The notes: generated from the sequence alone by a model not told the origin. A stretch of DNA of 64,000 bases from Agrostemma githago (GCA_958450325.1 OY288254.1:33551577-33615576); one strand, 5' to 3'. Shown: positions 11,655 to 22,794, counted from the first letter of the stretch. Program-made: numbers and translations.

Positions 11655-12746
11655 TGATGGTATGGAATTGCCGTGGTCCCTACCAACAAAATAGAGTCCA
11701 ACTAAACCTAACAGGTAGCTAGGGTAAGTCGGGTCGTATCCACGGGGACGGAAAGAGGTGTCTAGACTATGGTCTACCTAAAAACAAGGCTAAGTCACAC
11801 AAACAACACAAAGAGAAGAGAATTGACTAAGTATGATGATGAAAAGGGATGAAACTAGACTAGCAATGAACTATGTATGACATATACTAATTGGAACAAC
11901 TAAGATTAACTACCCAAATAAACTAGAAAAAATGATCAACTAAAGAGATAGAGAAATCAAATATGGGAAGGAGTAGGGTTAGGTTGGGTTCATAAGGGTA
12001 GTAGGATAGTAGGGGGGGTCAAGGGTGTAGGTTTCACCTAGTCACTAAGGTCGGTTTGCGCTCTCGCTTCAAAGCCAAAGTCCGCACTCTCGTGTCAAAG
12101 ACTAGACCCGAATACTCATGCAAAGTATTACCCAAAACATAAGCATTCAACCACAAATCGATCACACAAATGAGAAGATGAAAACAAGCATGAGAAGCAT
12201 GGCCACTACAACTCAAACAAGCAATTCAACAAACACATAGATTGCTCAACATGTGACTAGTAACAAAGATTCCACCTTTTCCCTTAATCAAACTCTAATA
12301 CCCATAATCCACACTTAATCCCCCTAATAACCCCACAAAGAGTCTACTCACTCACAATCAAACTAACAATAACAATGATAAGAGAAATCAACATAAACAA
12401 CAAAACATTCATTATGAACTAACAAGAACAATGAACAATATGTAAAGATTAAAACTTGAAAGATTAACAAAGATTAAGAGAAAAGAGATTATACCAACTA
12501 ACAAGAGGATAAAAAGATGAGAACTTGCATTAATAAGAAACCCAAATGAATCTCCCAAGGTTGTCAATCTTGGATGAGTCTTCAATAATCTCCTTAATAC
12601 AAGACTAATTAACTAAATTAATCTAAGATTAAAAAAAGTTTAGAGAAAAGATTAAGCTAATGAGAGGAGGCACTCTATCTAGGGTTTAGAATAATGTAAA
12701 GGAGTCTAAGATAATGTAAGATGCTTAAACAATACAAGGGAGGAGT

Positions 12747-12754
12747 ATTTATAA
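12747..12754 (-). promoter_or_regulatory. TATA box in the D LTR
   Basis: The minus-strand sequence TATAAATA is followed downstream by ctcccttgtattgtt. The same box occurs at 23905-23912 in the other LTR and at 25621-25628 in solo LTR H. Confidence 0.65.
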
Positions 12755-12807
12755 GGTTACAAGAGTGAAGGGGAATGAAAAGAAGTCACGCGGCTACAAC
12801 ACTCCCA

Positions 12808-12929
12808 TCCCGGTCGGGAAGGATGGTCCCGGTCGAGATGAAACACCCTTCCCGGTCGGGAAGGAATGGTCTCGGTCGGGACGGCCTAAACAGAAGCCTA
12901 TTCATTCGTGCACTCCTTCCCGATCGGGA
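12808..12929. repeat. Palindromic motif array, TCCCGRYCGGGA type, D 3' LTR
   Basis: Dyad 12-mers start at 12808, 12827, 12850, 12870 and 12918, giving steps of 19, 23, 20 and 48 bp. The copy at 12918 extends to a perfect 18-bp palindrome CCTTCCCGATCGGGAAGG. The array lies between the LTR terminus and the TATA box, in the U3 part of the minus-strand element. Confidence 0.8.
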
Positions 12930-13267
12930 AGGGTCTGTAGGCCTCTATTATAAGCTCTAAGGTCCCTCCTTGCTTCTCATGGGCTTCTCATCGATTCTCG
13001 AAGCTCGGGATCGAGTCTAAGGGGCTCGGGAATGGGTCCCAAGGTCACGGGATCGAATCTAAGGCACCGAGTGATAGTTCCTTCTCTTCGTTGGCTCCAA
13101 AAGTGTAGGAAACGAGTCGGAATCGTTCCAATTCTCCATGAATGGTCTTGGGAACCTAAAACAAACTAGAGAAAGCATAAGTAGCCCAGAAACCACTCCA
13201 AAGAGCGATTTCACAAGAGAAACCGAGACCAAACACAACAAATAGGCACTACAAACTACACTTATCA

Positions 13268-13280
13268 ACTTCCCCACACT
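13268..13280 (-). other. Polypurine tract of element D
   Basis: The minus strand reads agtgtggggaagt directly against the LTR start tgataagtg. Confidence 0.75.
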
Positions 13281-15805
13281 GAACCCTTACTCGCCCTCGT
13301 GTAAGCACCAACTAACTATAAACTACAAGAAACTAGACTACTAACCGAGCGGGTATTAGCGCACCCTACACCCTTTCAACTCACTTGAGTACACTCTGAG
13401 GAAAAGTGCACTCCGCAAGGCAAGTAAGGTCTTGCGACAAAACTGTGGATGCAGCCGGACACAAAAACACACAAACAAACAAACATACAAACAAACAAGT
13501 AATCGTTTGCACCTAAAAGGAAACAAATACCGCTTCCCTCAAACAAGTGGTGAAGAGATACCGGTTAAGGACTCAAGGCAAGTGACAACGTTCCCAAGCT
13601 AATAACACAAATCGAAATGGACTAAACCCTAATAGTATGACAACAAAGCAATAAAAACGTTGGTAACTTACCTAGGTCCTCCTAACCTTCTAAGAACGTA
13701 CTACGGGAGGATCGGCGGGATGGAAAAAGGATGAACCACGGTGTTAGTCGACACTATAGGTAAGTGAGACCCCGCCCCCTTTAGCGATGAGCCAAGAGGG
13801 TCGTCACGTGCTCAAAATCGCCCAACTAGTCCAAGTAAAAATGTGGATAAGATTGCAAAATGGGGGAAGACCGATCATTACCGCTATCATCCTTCCTAGG
13901 GACTCGGTCCTTTGGTAGGCTCTTCACGGTAACGATCGGAAAAAGGCTTATTTTTGAGAGGTGGAGATTCTTTTTGTGAGGTGATTTTCTTTGGCATTTT
14001 CTTTCTTTTGCATTTTTGCGTTTTGTGTTGCTATGCCATTTCTTTTTCATCTTTTGTATTTTCTTTTTGACTTTTTGTGCCTTTTCTTTTTTCTTCATTC
14101 TTTTCTTACTTTTATTTTCATTCTTTTTCTTTGTTTGCCCTTTTGGCTAGATTTGAGTTGTAGGCATTTCTTTTTGCAACTAAGAAAGAGATTTCGACAA
14201 TTTGCAACTTATTTGGTGGATATGTGTAGAAGGTAGGGGAATGGGTGAGTCGGGGAGCGTCCTTTCCTTCAAACCCACAAAAAGGTGGAAAACTTGGACT
14301 AATCAACCAATCTCAAACATGGTCACCTAAGAGACGGGACTCGGCAACCAAGGCCTTTTCACACCGTGGGTGGTCATAGTGGTCAAAATACAAATCCCGT
14401 AGTAAATCCCTAGTAGACTAGGTGGACTCAAGGTAAAGGACCAACGAAACTATTGATTTAGGGTCATTCTACTAGACTAAAGTCCAAGACTCGGTTCATA
14501 CTACTAGAAAGGGAAAGTAAACACTTGCACACTAGCCTCAAAACCGGGTTTTCGAAAACCTTTTTACACATTAAACACAAACTAACAAGACACAACAAGG
14601 ACGAAAGAAAATGAGACACACACAACAAAACAAAACAAAATTAAGAGAGAAAGGGAACAAACATACAAACAAAACAAACACCACCCCAAAACATCCAAAT
14701 AAGCAATCCAATCAACCTCAAACTCTACAAAGCTCCACCCGAGCACACATCATCACAAATCTCCTCCAAACTCCACAAGAGACAAAGAGGAAAAAGGGAT
14801 AAAAGATGTTACCGGATGTCTTGAAAGCCCTCCAAAGTTAACGGGTGTTAAGGCGACCTACAAGGAAAAAGGGAGGCAAACACACACAACACAACAAAAG
14901 CACGACACAAAAGAAAATCTTTTTGAATTTTGTGAAAATTTTTCAAACTTTTAGGGTTTTTTATGATTTTTCGAAAAAACTAAGAGAATAAAACTAATCT
15001 AGACTACGATATCGCTCCCCCACAGTTAAACCGAGCAATGTCCTCATGCTCGATCGTAGTGTATGGAGACCCTATAAAAAAGAGAAACTACGAAAATAAA
15101 TCTAAAAAAATCAAAAAGAAGGCGGAGAAAATGGTAGAATGTGTCCGGCTCACCATGGGCCGAGACAAGAAAAGATATGGATGGGGGAAGAAATAAAAAG
15201 AAGGAAATAAAAGGAAATAGGAGGGGAGGACTAGGTGTAATCAAGTCACCTAGCCCGGATTCCGCCCGAATCCGACTAAATCCTAACAAAAGAAAGAGAA
15301 ATTAAAGAAAAAGTACAATTTTTTGCAAATTTGGATTTTGAAATGACTCTCGATGTAATCACGTCATCGAGAGTCGGGAGCAATGACTACCAAGGCCCCG
15401 AGGGCCGCCATGACACAAAAGTGTATAAGGGGAAGGGAACAAACAAAGGAAGACAAGCAATAAAAGACGGAAAAGAAAGGATAGTTATCGTACCAATCGG
15501 TTAGCAACTCACTCGCTCCATCGTCTCAAAGTTCGATAACGGCACATAGCTAGTTTTCGTCATTGGTATTCCTCTTCATTCTTGATAAGCCCGCATGGTT
15601 GAAGTATTAAGCTTGCAAAGGTATAAGGAGGAGGGATTTGATGTAAAACTCGGTGTATAGTGAAGAGAAAATGAGGTGAGGGTATGTAAATGAAGTGTAC
15701 GGGTCATATGATATGTGCAAGGGTAGGTAGGGAGGTTGGGAGGGGGTGTAATGGTAGGGTGGGCTCACATGACAAAAAAGAGGCAAAAAGAGGAGCAGGG
15801 AACCA
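13281..15805 (-). other. Non-coding 3' region of element D
   Basis: About 2.5 kb with no convincing ORF on either strand. It aligns with F 41906-44423, sharing the pyrimidine-rich tttcttttt.. blocks near 14040, the line of Gs near 15015 and the flanking order. Such conservation in two separate insertions indicates an ancestral part of the family. An env-like frame, as in some Athila elements, is not visible. Confidence 0.65.
15013..15026 (-). other. Possible second (central) polypurine tract of D
   Basis: The minus strand reads taactgtgggggagcg, similar to the terminal PPT. F has the counterpart at 43642-43656 (taagtgtgggggagcg), also about 1.75 kb from the LTR. Confidence 0.45.
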
Positions 15806-15883
15806 TCCCGGTCGAGATGGATGGTCCCGGTCGGGATAACACACCCTTCCCGATCGGGAAGCTCCCTTCCCGGTCGGGATCAC

Positions 15884-17429
15884 TGATGCGAGTTCATTTT
15901 GCAGCGTTGTTTTGAGCAGTCCATATCTCGAGTTATACTTGAAATTTCGTAGTCATTCAAAATGGAGGAGATAGATTTCGAGCTTATCTTTCCAATGACT
16001 ATTCATGAAGGCTCATTGAACAAGTATTGACAATGTTATGGTCCGAACAAGTCAGTTGTGCATGGGAAAGCACCGGGGTTAAAGAGGACGTTTGAAGCTG
16101 GTTGTGCACGTCCAAATGGCTCCTTATTAAGCTTTGTTATTAGCTCCTAGTTTACATAGCTTTGTTATTAGCTCCTAGTTTACATAGCTTTGTTATTAGC
16201 TCCTAGTTTACATAGCTTTGTTATTAGCTCCTAGTTCACATAGATGTAGCTTTGTTTTTGTCACCATGTAGCTTCGTTATTGTCACCCTAACCAGCCGGT
16301 TTAAGGGTCTTGTTGTAGGCTATATATAGCCATCTATTTGAATGAATAAGACATCCAATATTGAAATCAAAAACCTGAGTAAAGCTAAGCTTTCTTTTAC
16401 GTCCTTGTTGCTTACAAGACAAAGTCTAGAGTTAGTCGCGTTGCAAGCTCTAAACTCGCTACTTCAATCGCGTTGTTTGATTTAGCACCCGCTTTGTTGA
16501 AGTATAGGTCTACTTCACCTAGCATACTATCCTTGGTTACGGTTTATTCATTCACAAACTATCCTTACAAGCTGTTTTGTTGCTTTTGTTTACGTCCATT
16601 TCAGAATACCATCAACCTTCACGTTTTTGTTCGAGTTCATTTTGCAGCGTTGTTTTGAGCAGTCCATATCTCGAGTTATACTTGGAATTTCGTAGTCATT
16701 CAAAATGGAGAAGATAGATTTCGAGCTTATCTTTCCAATGACTATTCATGAAGGCTCATTGAACAAGTATTGACAAAGTTATGGTCCGAACAAGTCAGTT
16801 GTGCATGGGAAAGCACCGGGGTTAAAGAGGACGTTTGAAGCTGGTTGTGCACGTCCAAATGGCTCCTTATTAAGCTTTGTTATTAGCTCCTAGTTTACAT
16901 AGCTTTGTTATTAGCTCCTAGTTTACATAGCTTTGTTATTAGCTCCTAGTTTACATAGCTTTGTTATTAGCTCGTAGTTTACATAGCTTTGTTATTAGCT
17001 CCTAGTTCACATAGATGTAGCTTTGTTTTTGTCACCATGTAGCTTCGTTATTGTCACCCTAACCAGCCGGTTTAAGGGTCTTGTTGTAGGCTATATATAG
17101 CCATCTATTTGAATGAATAAGACATCCAATTTTGCATATCAAAAACCTGAGTAAAGCTAAGCTTTTCTTTTACGTCCTTGTTGTTTACAAGACAAAGTCT
17201 AGAGTAAGTCGCGTTACAAGCTCTAAACTCGCTATTTCAATCGAGTGTTTGATCTAGCAACCGCTTTGTTGGAGTATAGGTCTACTTCACCTAGCATACT
17301 ATCCTTGGTTACGGTTTATTCATCCTTAAAACTAACCTTTCAATCTGTTTTGGTCACTTGTTTACGTTCCATTTCAGAATACTAATCCTACTTCATATTC
17401 TTATTCAAAGTTCATATCAAGTCACATCA
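15884..17429 (+). repeat. Tandem partial plus nearly full 5' LTR of element E
   Basis: The first unit (15884-16631) starts with the true terminus but lacks the LTR 3' end. The second (16632-17429) lacks the first five bases but reaches the true 3' terminus cacatca. The first unit is noticeably more diverged in its distal half (for example ...ctgttttgttgcttttg...). Both include the palindromic TATA region GGCTATATATAGCC. Confidence 0.8.
16131..16242 (+). repeat. 28-bp minisatellite in the E LTR, 4 copies
   Basis: The unit gctttgttattagctc + ctagtttacata is repeated four times. The other copies have five units (16874-17013), five (18369-18508) and three (53263-53346 and, inverted, 53791-53874). 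Confidence 0.9.
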
Positions 17430-17433
17430 TTAG

Positions 17434-17445
17434 TGGTATCAGAGC
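17434..17445 (+). other. Primer binding site of element E (initiator tRNA-Met type)
   Basis: TGGTATCAGAGC begins four bases after the LTR end at 17429. Confidence 0.85.
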
Positions 17446-17697
17446 TACAACTCTTGATTTTTCTTAAAATCCAGACGGTCCAAGAAGTGTCGAAGCCAAG
17501 TTATTAGTTGAATTTCTAATTGCGATTGGAATTCAAAGGTTAAACTCGTGCGGGTAGTTCGAGGGTTAATCGGTTTTGATTGTTTCGTGGTTCTTGTTGA
17601 AGTTCGATTTATTTTCAAAAAAAAAAAAAAAAAAAAAACTGTTCACGAATTAGTACTGTTCACGTAGTACTATTCAAAAAAAAAAAAAAAAAAAAAG

Positions 17698-18153
17698 ATG
17701 GCTGGAATTTTCTCGTTTGAAAACACTTACGAGGAAAGTTTGGTGTTTGATCCGACGTTACCACCTGTTTTTGACGAGTATCATCTTCAACCAAACGGGT
17801 TGTGCAAGAAGAAACAAATTCTGATCTTAGTCAAAACAAGCATGGAGAGTAAGGGGATTGAGCTTGTGGAATACTTTGAGAAGCAACAAAAGATACCTGA
17901 TCCATCCTTGTTCACAACAAGCAAAGTAGAGTTCACAAGCATTCAAAACAACACCTACTTGAAAAGGAGTCGAGCTTGGGGTCGAGCCGTGATACCAACG
18001 TTACCCACACTTATGTCTATTTGGAGTAAGGATGTGTTGATCCTAACAAATTTTGTATTTGATCCAGGTGGGATACTTGTTACAAGAATTGAGGACAATT
18101 CTTTTTCAAAGAAGGAGAGTATGATGCGAGTTCATTTTGCAGCGTTGTTTTGA
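17698..18153 (+). CDS. Orphan ORF of element E, unknown function (151 aa)
   Basis: It begins at ATG directly after a 21-base poly(A) run (MAGIFSFENTYEES...) and ends inside the 3' LTR, so the last ~10 residues are LTR-encoded; the element-specific part is about 142 residues. I recognise no gag, protease or pol domain. Visible features are an acidic N-terminus with FDPTLPPVFDEY, a lysine-rich middle and a hydrophobic stretch (PTLPTLMSIWSKDVLILTNF). The FDEY-type acidic text and an ending just before the PPT could mean a fused remnant of a gag/pro linker and a pol C-terminus, but that is a guess. The E2 copy has lost this ATG (atc) and carries a one-base insertion at the KQQK codons. Whether it is translated is unknown. 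Confidence 0.5.
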   Translation: MAGIFSFENTYEESLVFDPTLPPVFDEYHLQPNGLCKKKQILILVKTSMESKGIELVEYFEKQQKIPDPSLFTTSKVEFTSIQNNTYLKRSRAWGRAVIPTLPTLMSIWSKDVLILTNFVFDPGGILVTRIEDNSFSKKESMMRVHFAALF

Positions 18154-18923
18154 GCAGTCCATATCTCGAGTTATACTTGGAATTTCGTAGTCATTCAAAA
18201 TGGAGGAGATAGATTTCGAGCTTATCTTTCCAATGACTATTCATGAAGGCTCATTGAACAAGTATTGACAAAGTTATGGTCCGAACAAGTCAGTTGTGCA
18301 TGGGAAAGCACCGGGGTTAAAGAGGACGTTTGAAGCTGGTTGTGCACGTCCAAATGGCTCCTTATTAAGCTTTGTTATTAGCTCCTACTTTACATAGCTT
18401 TGTTATTAGCTCCTAGTTTACATAGCTTTGTTATTAGCTCCTAGTTTACATAGCTTTGTTATTAGCTCCTAGTTTACATAGCTTTGTTATTAGCTCCTAG
18501 TTCACATAGATGTAGCTTTGTTTTTGTCACCATGTAGCTTCGTTATTGTCACCCTAACCAGCCGGTTTAAGGGTCTTGTTGTAGGCTATATATAGCCATC
18601 TATTTGAATGAATAAGACATCCAATTTGCATATCAAAAACCTGAGTAAAGCTAAGCTTTTCTTTTACGTCCTTGTTGTTTACAAGACAACGTCTAGAGTA
18701 AGTCGCGTTACAAGCTCTAAACTCGCTATTTCAATCGAGTGTTTGATCTAGCAACCGCTTTGCTGGAGTATAGGTCTACTTCACCTAGCATACTATCCTT
18801 GGTTACGGTTTATTCATCCTTAAAACTAACCTTTCATTCTGTTTTGGTCACTTGTTTACGTTCCATTTCAGAATACTAATCCTACTTCATATTCTTATTC
18901 AAAGTTCATATCAACTCACATCA
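18122..18923 (+). repeat. 3' LTR of element E (802 bp)
   Basis: It starts TGATGCGAGTTC after the purine-rich aaagaaggagagta, carries five 28-bp units at 18369-18508 and a TATA region, and ends ...aactcacatca against the right TSD. Confidence 0.9.
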
Positions 18924-19368
18924 ATCACACTCCAGAAAACTCGATTTTTGGTACACTCATCCCGATCGGGATGGCTCCTTCCCGGTCGGGATGGCTCATC
19001 CTTCCCGGTCGGGATGGCTCATCCTTCCCGGTCGGGATGCTCTCTTCTCGGCTGGGAAGAGTCTTCTTGACCTTCACAATCTTGATAGCTTCTCCCAAGG
19101 CTTCAAAATCCGACTCCCTTGCTCAAAATCCAAGCTCTATCAATAACCACTCCTCTCTAAGATTCATCTTCACTTCACACCTATCAAATAAGCTCAAAAC
19201 ATCCATCAAAATCCCTCCCTCACATCACTCATTAAAATGCCAAATTACAAGAATTTCACAAAACTCAAAAGAATTACAAGAAAGAGATATATACAATAAG
19301 ACGGTTCTTTTGGAACTCCGTCAAACCAAGGATGGTGCATTCTTCAATCATTTTTTTTCAACAACCTT

Positions 19369-22300
19369 TTAGCCAATTCCATCGCCTTCAATAGCACGAA
19401 GAAACAAATCGAAGGCTCTCGAGCAGTCTTCAATCAAGCTTGTGGAATACCAATCCACACTCCAAGGTTCTTCACAACCTTGTCTAGAAATTCCCGGGGC
19501 ATCCCGATCTACTAAGTTCAACAGCTTGAAATTGTACTTTCGATCCTTCGGTATATACCCAAACTTCCACTCATCTTCACAAGGCCTCAAGGGAGGCTCA
19601 ACTTTCTCCTTTCCTTGCAACTTGTCCTCAATCTCATGATATGGGCATTCATCCGCCCCAAGATCGGAATCATCATCTTCAATTCCATAGAAGTCGTCTT
19701 TCAAGCTTTCACCCGACTTATCCCCTAGATCGATGTCATTCATGGCGTGGATCATATTACAAGACTCATCATTTGTAGGCGAGATGTTTCCTTGGAGGTT
19801 GAACACGAGCTTCTCGTCGCCTAGCTCAAATGTGATCCTACCATTCTTTACATCAATCATCGCACCGGCGGTATGTAGAAATGGGCGCCCAAGGATAATG
19901 GGGGTGATAGCATCTTCCGGCAAATCAAGCACGAGGAAGTCGACCGGAATGAAGAACTTCCCGATTCTTATTGGCACATCTTCTAACATCCCCAATAGTC
20001 GGTTGAGTTAACGATCGGCCATTTGGAGTGTAATAGAAGTACACTTGAGCTCCTTCATCCCAAGTCGCTCACAAATGGAATAGGGAATGATGCTTACACT
20101 CGCACCCAAATCACATAATGCTCTCTCAATCTTCAAGTTGCCTATGGTGCACGGGATTGAGAAACTACCCGGATCCTTCAACTTGGGAAGTGTAGAGCCT
20201 TGAATGGGCTCGCTCACCTCTCTTGTGAACGCTATGGTCTCTTGATTGTCGACGGATCTCTTCCTAGCCAAGATTTCTTTCATGAATCTTCCATATGCCG
20301 GGATTTAGGTAAGTAGCTCGGTAAAAGGGACACTCACATCCAACTTCTTCACAATATCTAGGAACTTGTCATATTGAACATCCACCTTGGTCTTCATTTG
20401 CCTTGTTAGGAAAGGCAACTTGATATGTACCTTGTCTTGCTCATTAGGGTTGGGACTTTTCAATTGACATTTTCCTCATTCCTTTGTCTTTTCCTTGAAG
20501 TGGGGGAAGCTTGTCTTCATGGGGTTTCTCAATCTCCCACAAGACTTGTTCCTCCATTGGATTTCCCAAGCTTGAATTTTCTTGAGTTGGAGATACAACT
20601 TCTTTCATTGCTTGTTGCTCAATAGGGAATAAGGGGGAGTCATAAGATGCACCACTCCTCAAGGTAATAGCATTCACATGTTCAAATTTTGCCATTTCAC
20701 CTTGAGGAGGTAGTTGCCCCTTTTGCCTTGAAGAGCTACCCGAAGCAACTTGAGCTATTTAGGTTTCGAGCATCTTCATATGAGCATCTCTTGCTATGTT
20801 CTCCCTTTGAAGATGAGCAAAGAATTCTTGTTGGTTTCTTAGCATCTCCATTTGGCTTCTTTGCATTTCTTGATTACTCCTTTGCACATCCAACATTGAT
20901 TTTTGCATGTCGAAATCTCGAGATGGAGATTGTGGATTGTGTGGAGTATCGGTGAGGGCTAAGGGAGTGCCATAATCATGAATTGGAGACCGGCTCCTTT
21001 GCTTGCTTTCTTGTCGAGTACCTTGAGATCCTTGTTGTTGTTGAAGATTCCCTTGGAACCCATGAGAGTTGCCTTGATTAAGGCCTTGAGTGTTACCATG
21101 GTTGTAGTTTTGATGTCCTTGGGAGTGTTGGTTTCCTTGGAAACCACCTTGATGATTGAAGTTCCCTTGTTGGAACCCTTGATTGTTGTTAAAGGTACCT
21201 TGGTTATGTTGCTTGAAGTTGTTGAATGGCCTTGGGTTGCCTACATAACCTTGGTAGCCTTGGTTGTTGTCCCTTAAGGGAGGTGGAACATATGGATGGT
21301 GTTGTAGAGATTGTTCTTGGGAAGCTTGATGGGAAGCTTGGAACATGTGAGGATATGGGGCACCTTGCTTGAACGCTTAAAAGGCGTTCACTTGCTCAAT
21401 ACTACCTCAACAATGTAGAGGCTCATGTCCAAATATCCCGCAAATCTCGCATATCCCATAATAAGATGTAGGAGATACAACTCCCAAAGCATTGACTTGT
21501 TGAATTGAATGTTGGTGGGAGGCACTTGTGCTTTGACCTTGATCAAAATGGCTTTGGAGCTTCTTGTCAATAGTTTCCATGTGGGTTTTTAATTGTGCTC
21601 CAAGATCAATTCTTAATTGTGTAATGGCATCGATCTCGTGCCTTCCTCCTCGATTCGCCTTTCTAGGCCCTGAGTATTGGGAGTTGTGTACCGCCATCTC
21701 CTTGATTCTTGACCAAGTTTGGTCATCATCCACCTCGGTAAACCTTCCATTCGATCCCATGTTGAGTATGGCCCTTGAATCTTCATATAACCCGTTCCAA
21801 AACTGTTGAACAAGGAACCACTGCGATAGACCATGGTGAGGACAAGAACGGATCAAGGCTTTGAATCTTTCCCACGATTCATAGAGGCTTTCTTCATCAC
21901 GTTGCTGAAATCCCGTGATAGAAGCTCTCAATAGATTGGTCTTCTCTGGTGGATAAAATTGTTGGTAGAAGGCTAAGGCTAGCTTCTTCCAAGTATCAAT
22001 ACCGAGAGCCGCCTTGTCTAAACCCTTGAACCATTGCTTAGCCTTACCGATCAAAGAGAAGGGAAATAATACCCACCGGATTTGGTCTTGGGTTATTCCC
22101 AGTTGTGAGATAGCATCGCAATAGTCCGAAAAGGTTTCCATGTGTTGATGAGGATCTTCGGTTGGTAACCCGCTTAATTGACTTCTTTCGACCAACTGGA
22201 TAAACGGCGTTTTTGCCACAAAATTGCCGGTATATGCGGCCGGTAAAGCGGTGGGACAAGGCAAAACGTCTTCCGTAAAGGTTGAATGAGAAGAGAAAAG

Positions 22301-22589
22301 GCATTGTTGGATATGCGGTAGATGATGGTGTAGACGTTGTTGATGTAGAAGTAGAAGGGGAACTAGGTTGAGAGGAATGACTAGAAGTACAAAAGGGATT
22401 GATGAAATTCCCTTCGGCCGTCTCCCGAGGTGTATCGTTCAAGTCGGATCCTTGAGCTTGTTCTTCAATGGTATTGCTAGTACTCGGTTGAGAGGTTCTA
22501 ACCCGATCAATCGTTCGTTGGCGAAAGGCTCTAAACAGTCTTTCCGGCTCTGGATTGAAGAGAAAGAAGTCGCCTCTCCTGCTAGGCAT
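19369..22589 (-). pseudogene. gag-pro: Athila-type gag-protease of element D
   Basis: The frame starts MPSRRGDFFLFNPEPE at 22589. After a frameshift near 22290 it continues as an Athila capsid domain (TPFIQLVERSQLSG, IRWVLFPFSLIGKAKQWF, WNGLYEDSR) and a CCHC knuckle CEICGIFGHEPLHC near 21410. Stops follow at about 21404 and 21377. A Q/N/G-rich tail (21346-20759), ITLRSG (20650) and a protease with ALCDLGASVSIIP and ILGRPFL come next. An in-frame taa at 20008-20010 splits the protease. The protein ends with SRAFDLFLRAIEGDGIG, a tail shared with F. Gag packages RNA and the protease would mature it. No RT follows. Confidence 0.85.
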
Positions 22590-22794
22590 GCACTACGCAC
22601 TTGAACAAACGTGAGAACACCTAGTGCTTTATGGGCACTAGGCAAAGACAATAAACGAGTACAACGGAAGACAAAGAGAAAAGAAAGCTATAAAAACAAG
22701 AAAAACCTACAAAATATGCACAAGAGATAGAAGAAGAGCACAAGAGGGGTAACTAAGTCAAGCTAATAAGTAAACTAAGTCTAAACATGCACCG
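22590..22794 (-). other. Short leader of element D
   Basis: Non-coding sequence between the PBS and the gag ATG. F has a similar stretch at 46201-46482. Confidence 0.6.

Larger units (their letters stand above)
11655..13267 (-). repeat. 3' LTR of Athila-like element D (1613 bp)
   Basis: On the minus strand it begins TGATAAGTG and ends ...CCATACCATCA. It matches the LTR at 22816-24448 closely. It holds the minus-strand TATA box at 12747-12754 and palindromic motifs at 12808, 12827, 12850, 12870 and 12918. Confidence 0.9.
15884..18923 (+). mobile_element. Small non-autonomous LTR retrotransposon, element E, inserted in D
   Basis: A 3040-bp element flanked by the duplication atcac (15879-15883 and 18924-18928). 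LTR ends are TGATGCGAGTT...AACTCACATCA, an 11-bp inverted repeat with one mismatch. The 5' side carries one and a nearly complete second LTR in tandem (15884-16631 and 16632-17429), then a tRNA-Met PBS, a 0.7-kb internal region with one ORF, a purine tract and a 3' LTR (18122-18923, 802 bp). No pol is present, so it must use enzymes of another element. The only other copy here is the rearranged E2. I cannot assign it to a named family. Confidence 0.85.
15806..19057. repeat. Palindromic motif array in D 3' region, split by element E
   Basis: Motifs start at 15806, 15825, 15848 and 15868, then after E at 18960, 18980, 19003, 19026 and 19046. With E and one TSD copy removed, the steps are 19, 23, 20, 47, 20, 23, 23 and 20 bp. 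E landed four bases after the fourth motif. Confidence 0.8.

Noticed and set aside
12808..12929. CRISPR-like array
   Set aside because: Repeats are 12-bp palindromes with 8-11 or ~36-39 bp between them, spacers are themselves related, and the context is plant retrotransposon LTRs.
12765..12960. ORFs rich in SRSGR/PVGK repeats across the TCCCGRYCGGGA arrays (also 18852-19372, 23924-24134, 41248-41511)
   Set aside because: They are low-complexity translations of the palindromic arrays in LTRs and the 3' region. Neighbouring copies are not in the same frame.
13826..14306. Lys-rich and Phe-rich ORFs in the D 3' region (also 42504-42846 in F)
   Set aside because: They are translations of a pyrimidine-rich low-complexity tract on both strands. 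The frames differ between D and F.
20689..21277. Plus-strand ORFs opposite D gag (88 and 99 codons)
   Set aside because: They are mirror frames of the Gln/Asn/Gly-rich gag tail. No motif of their own.
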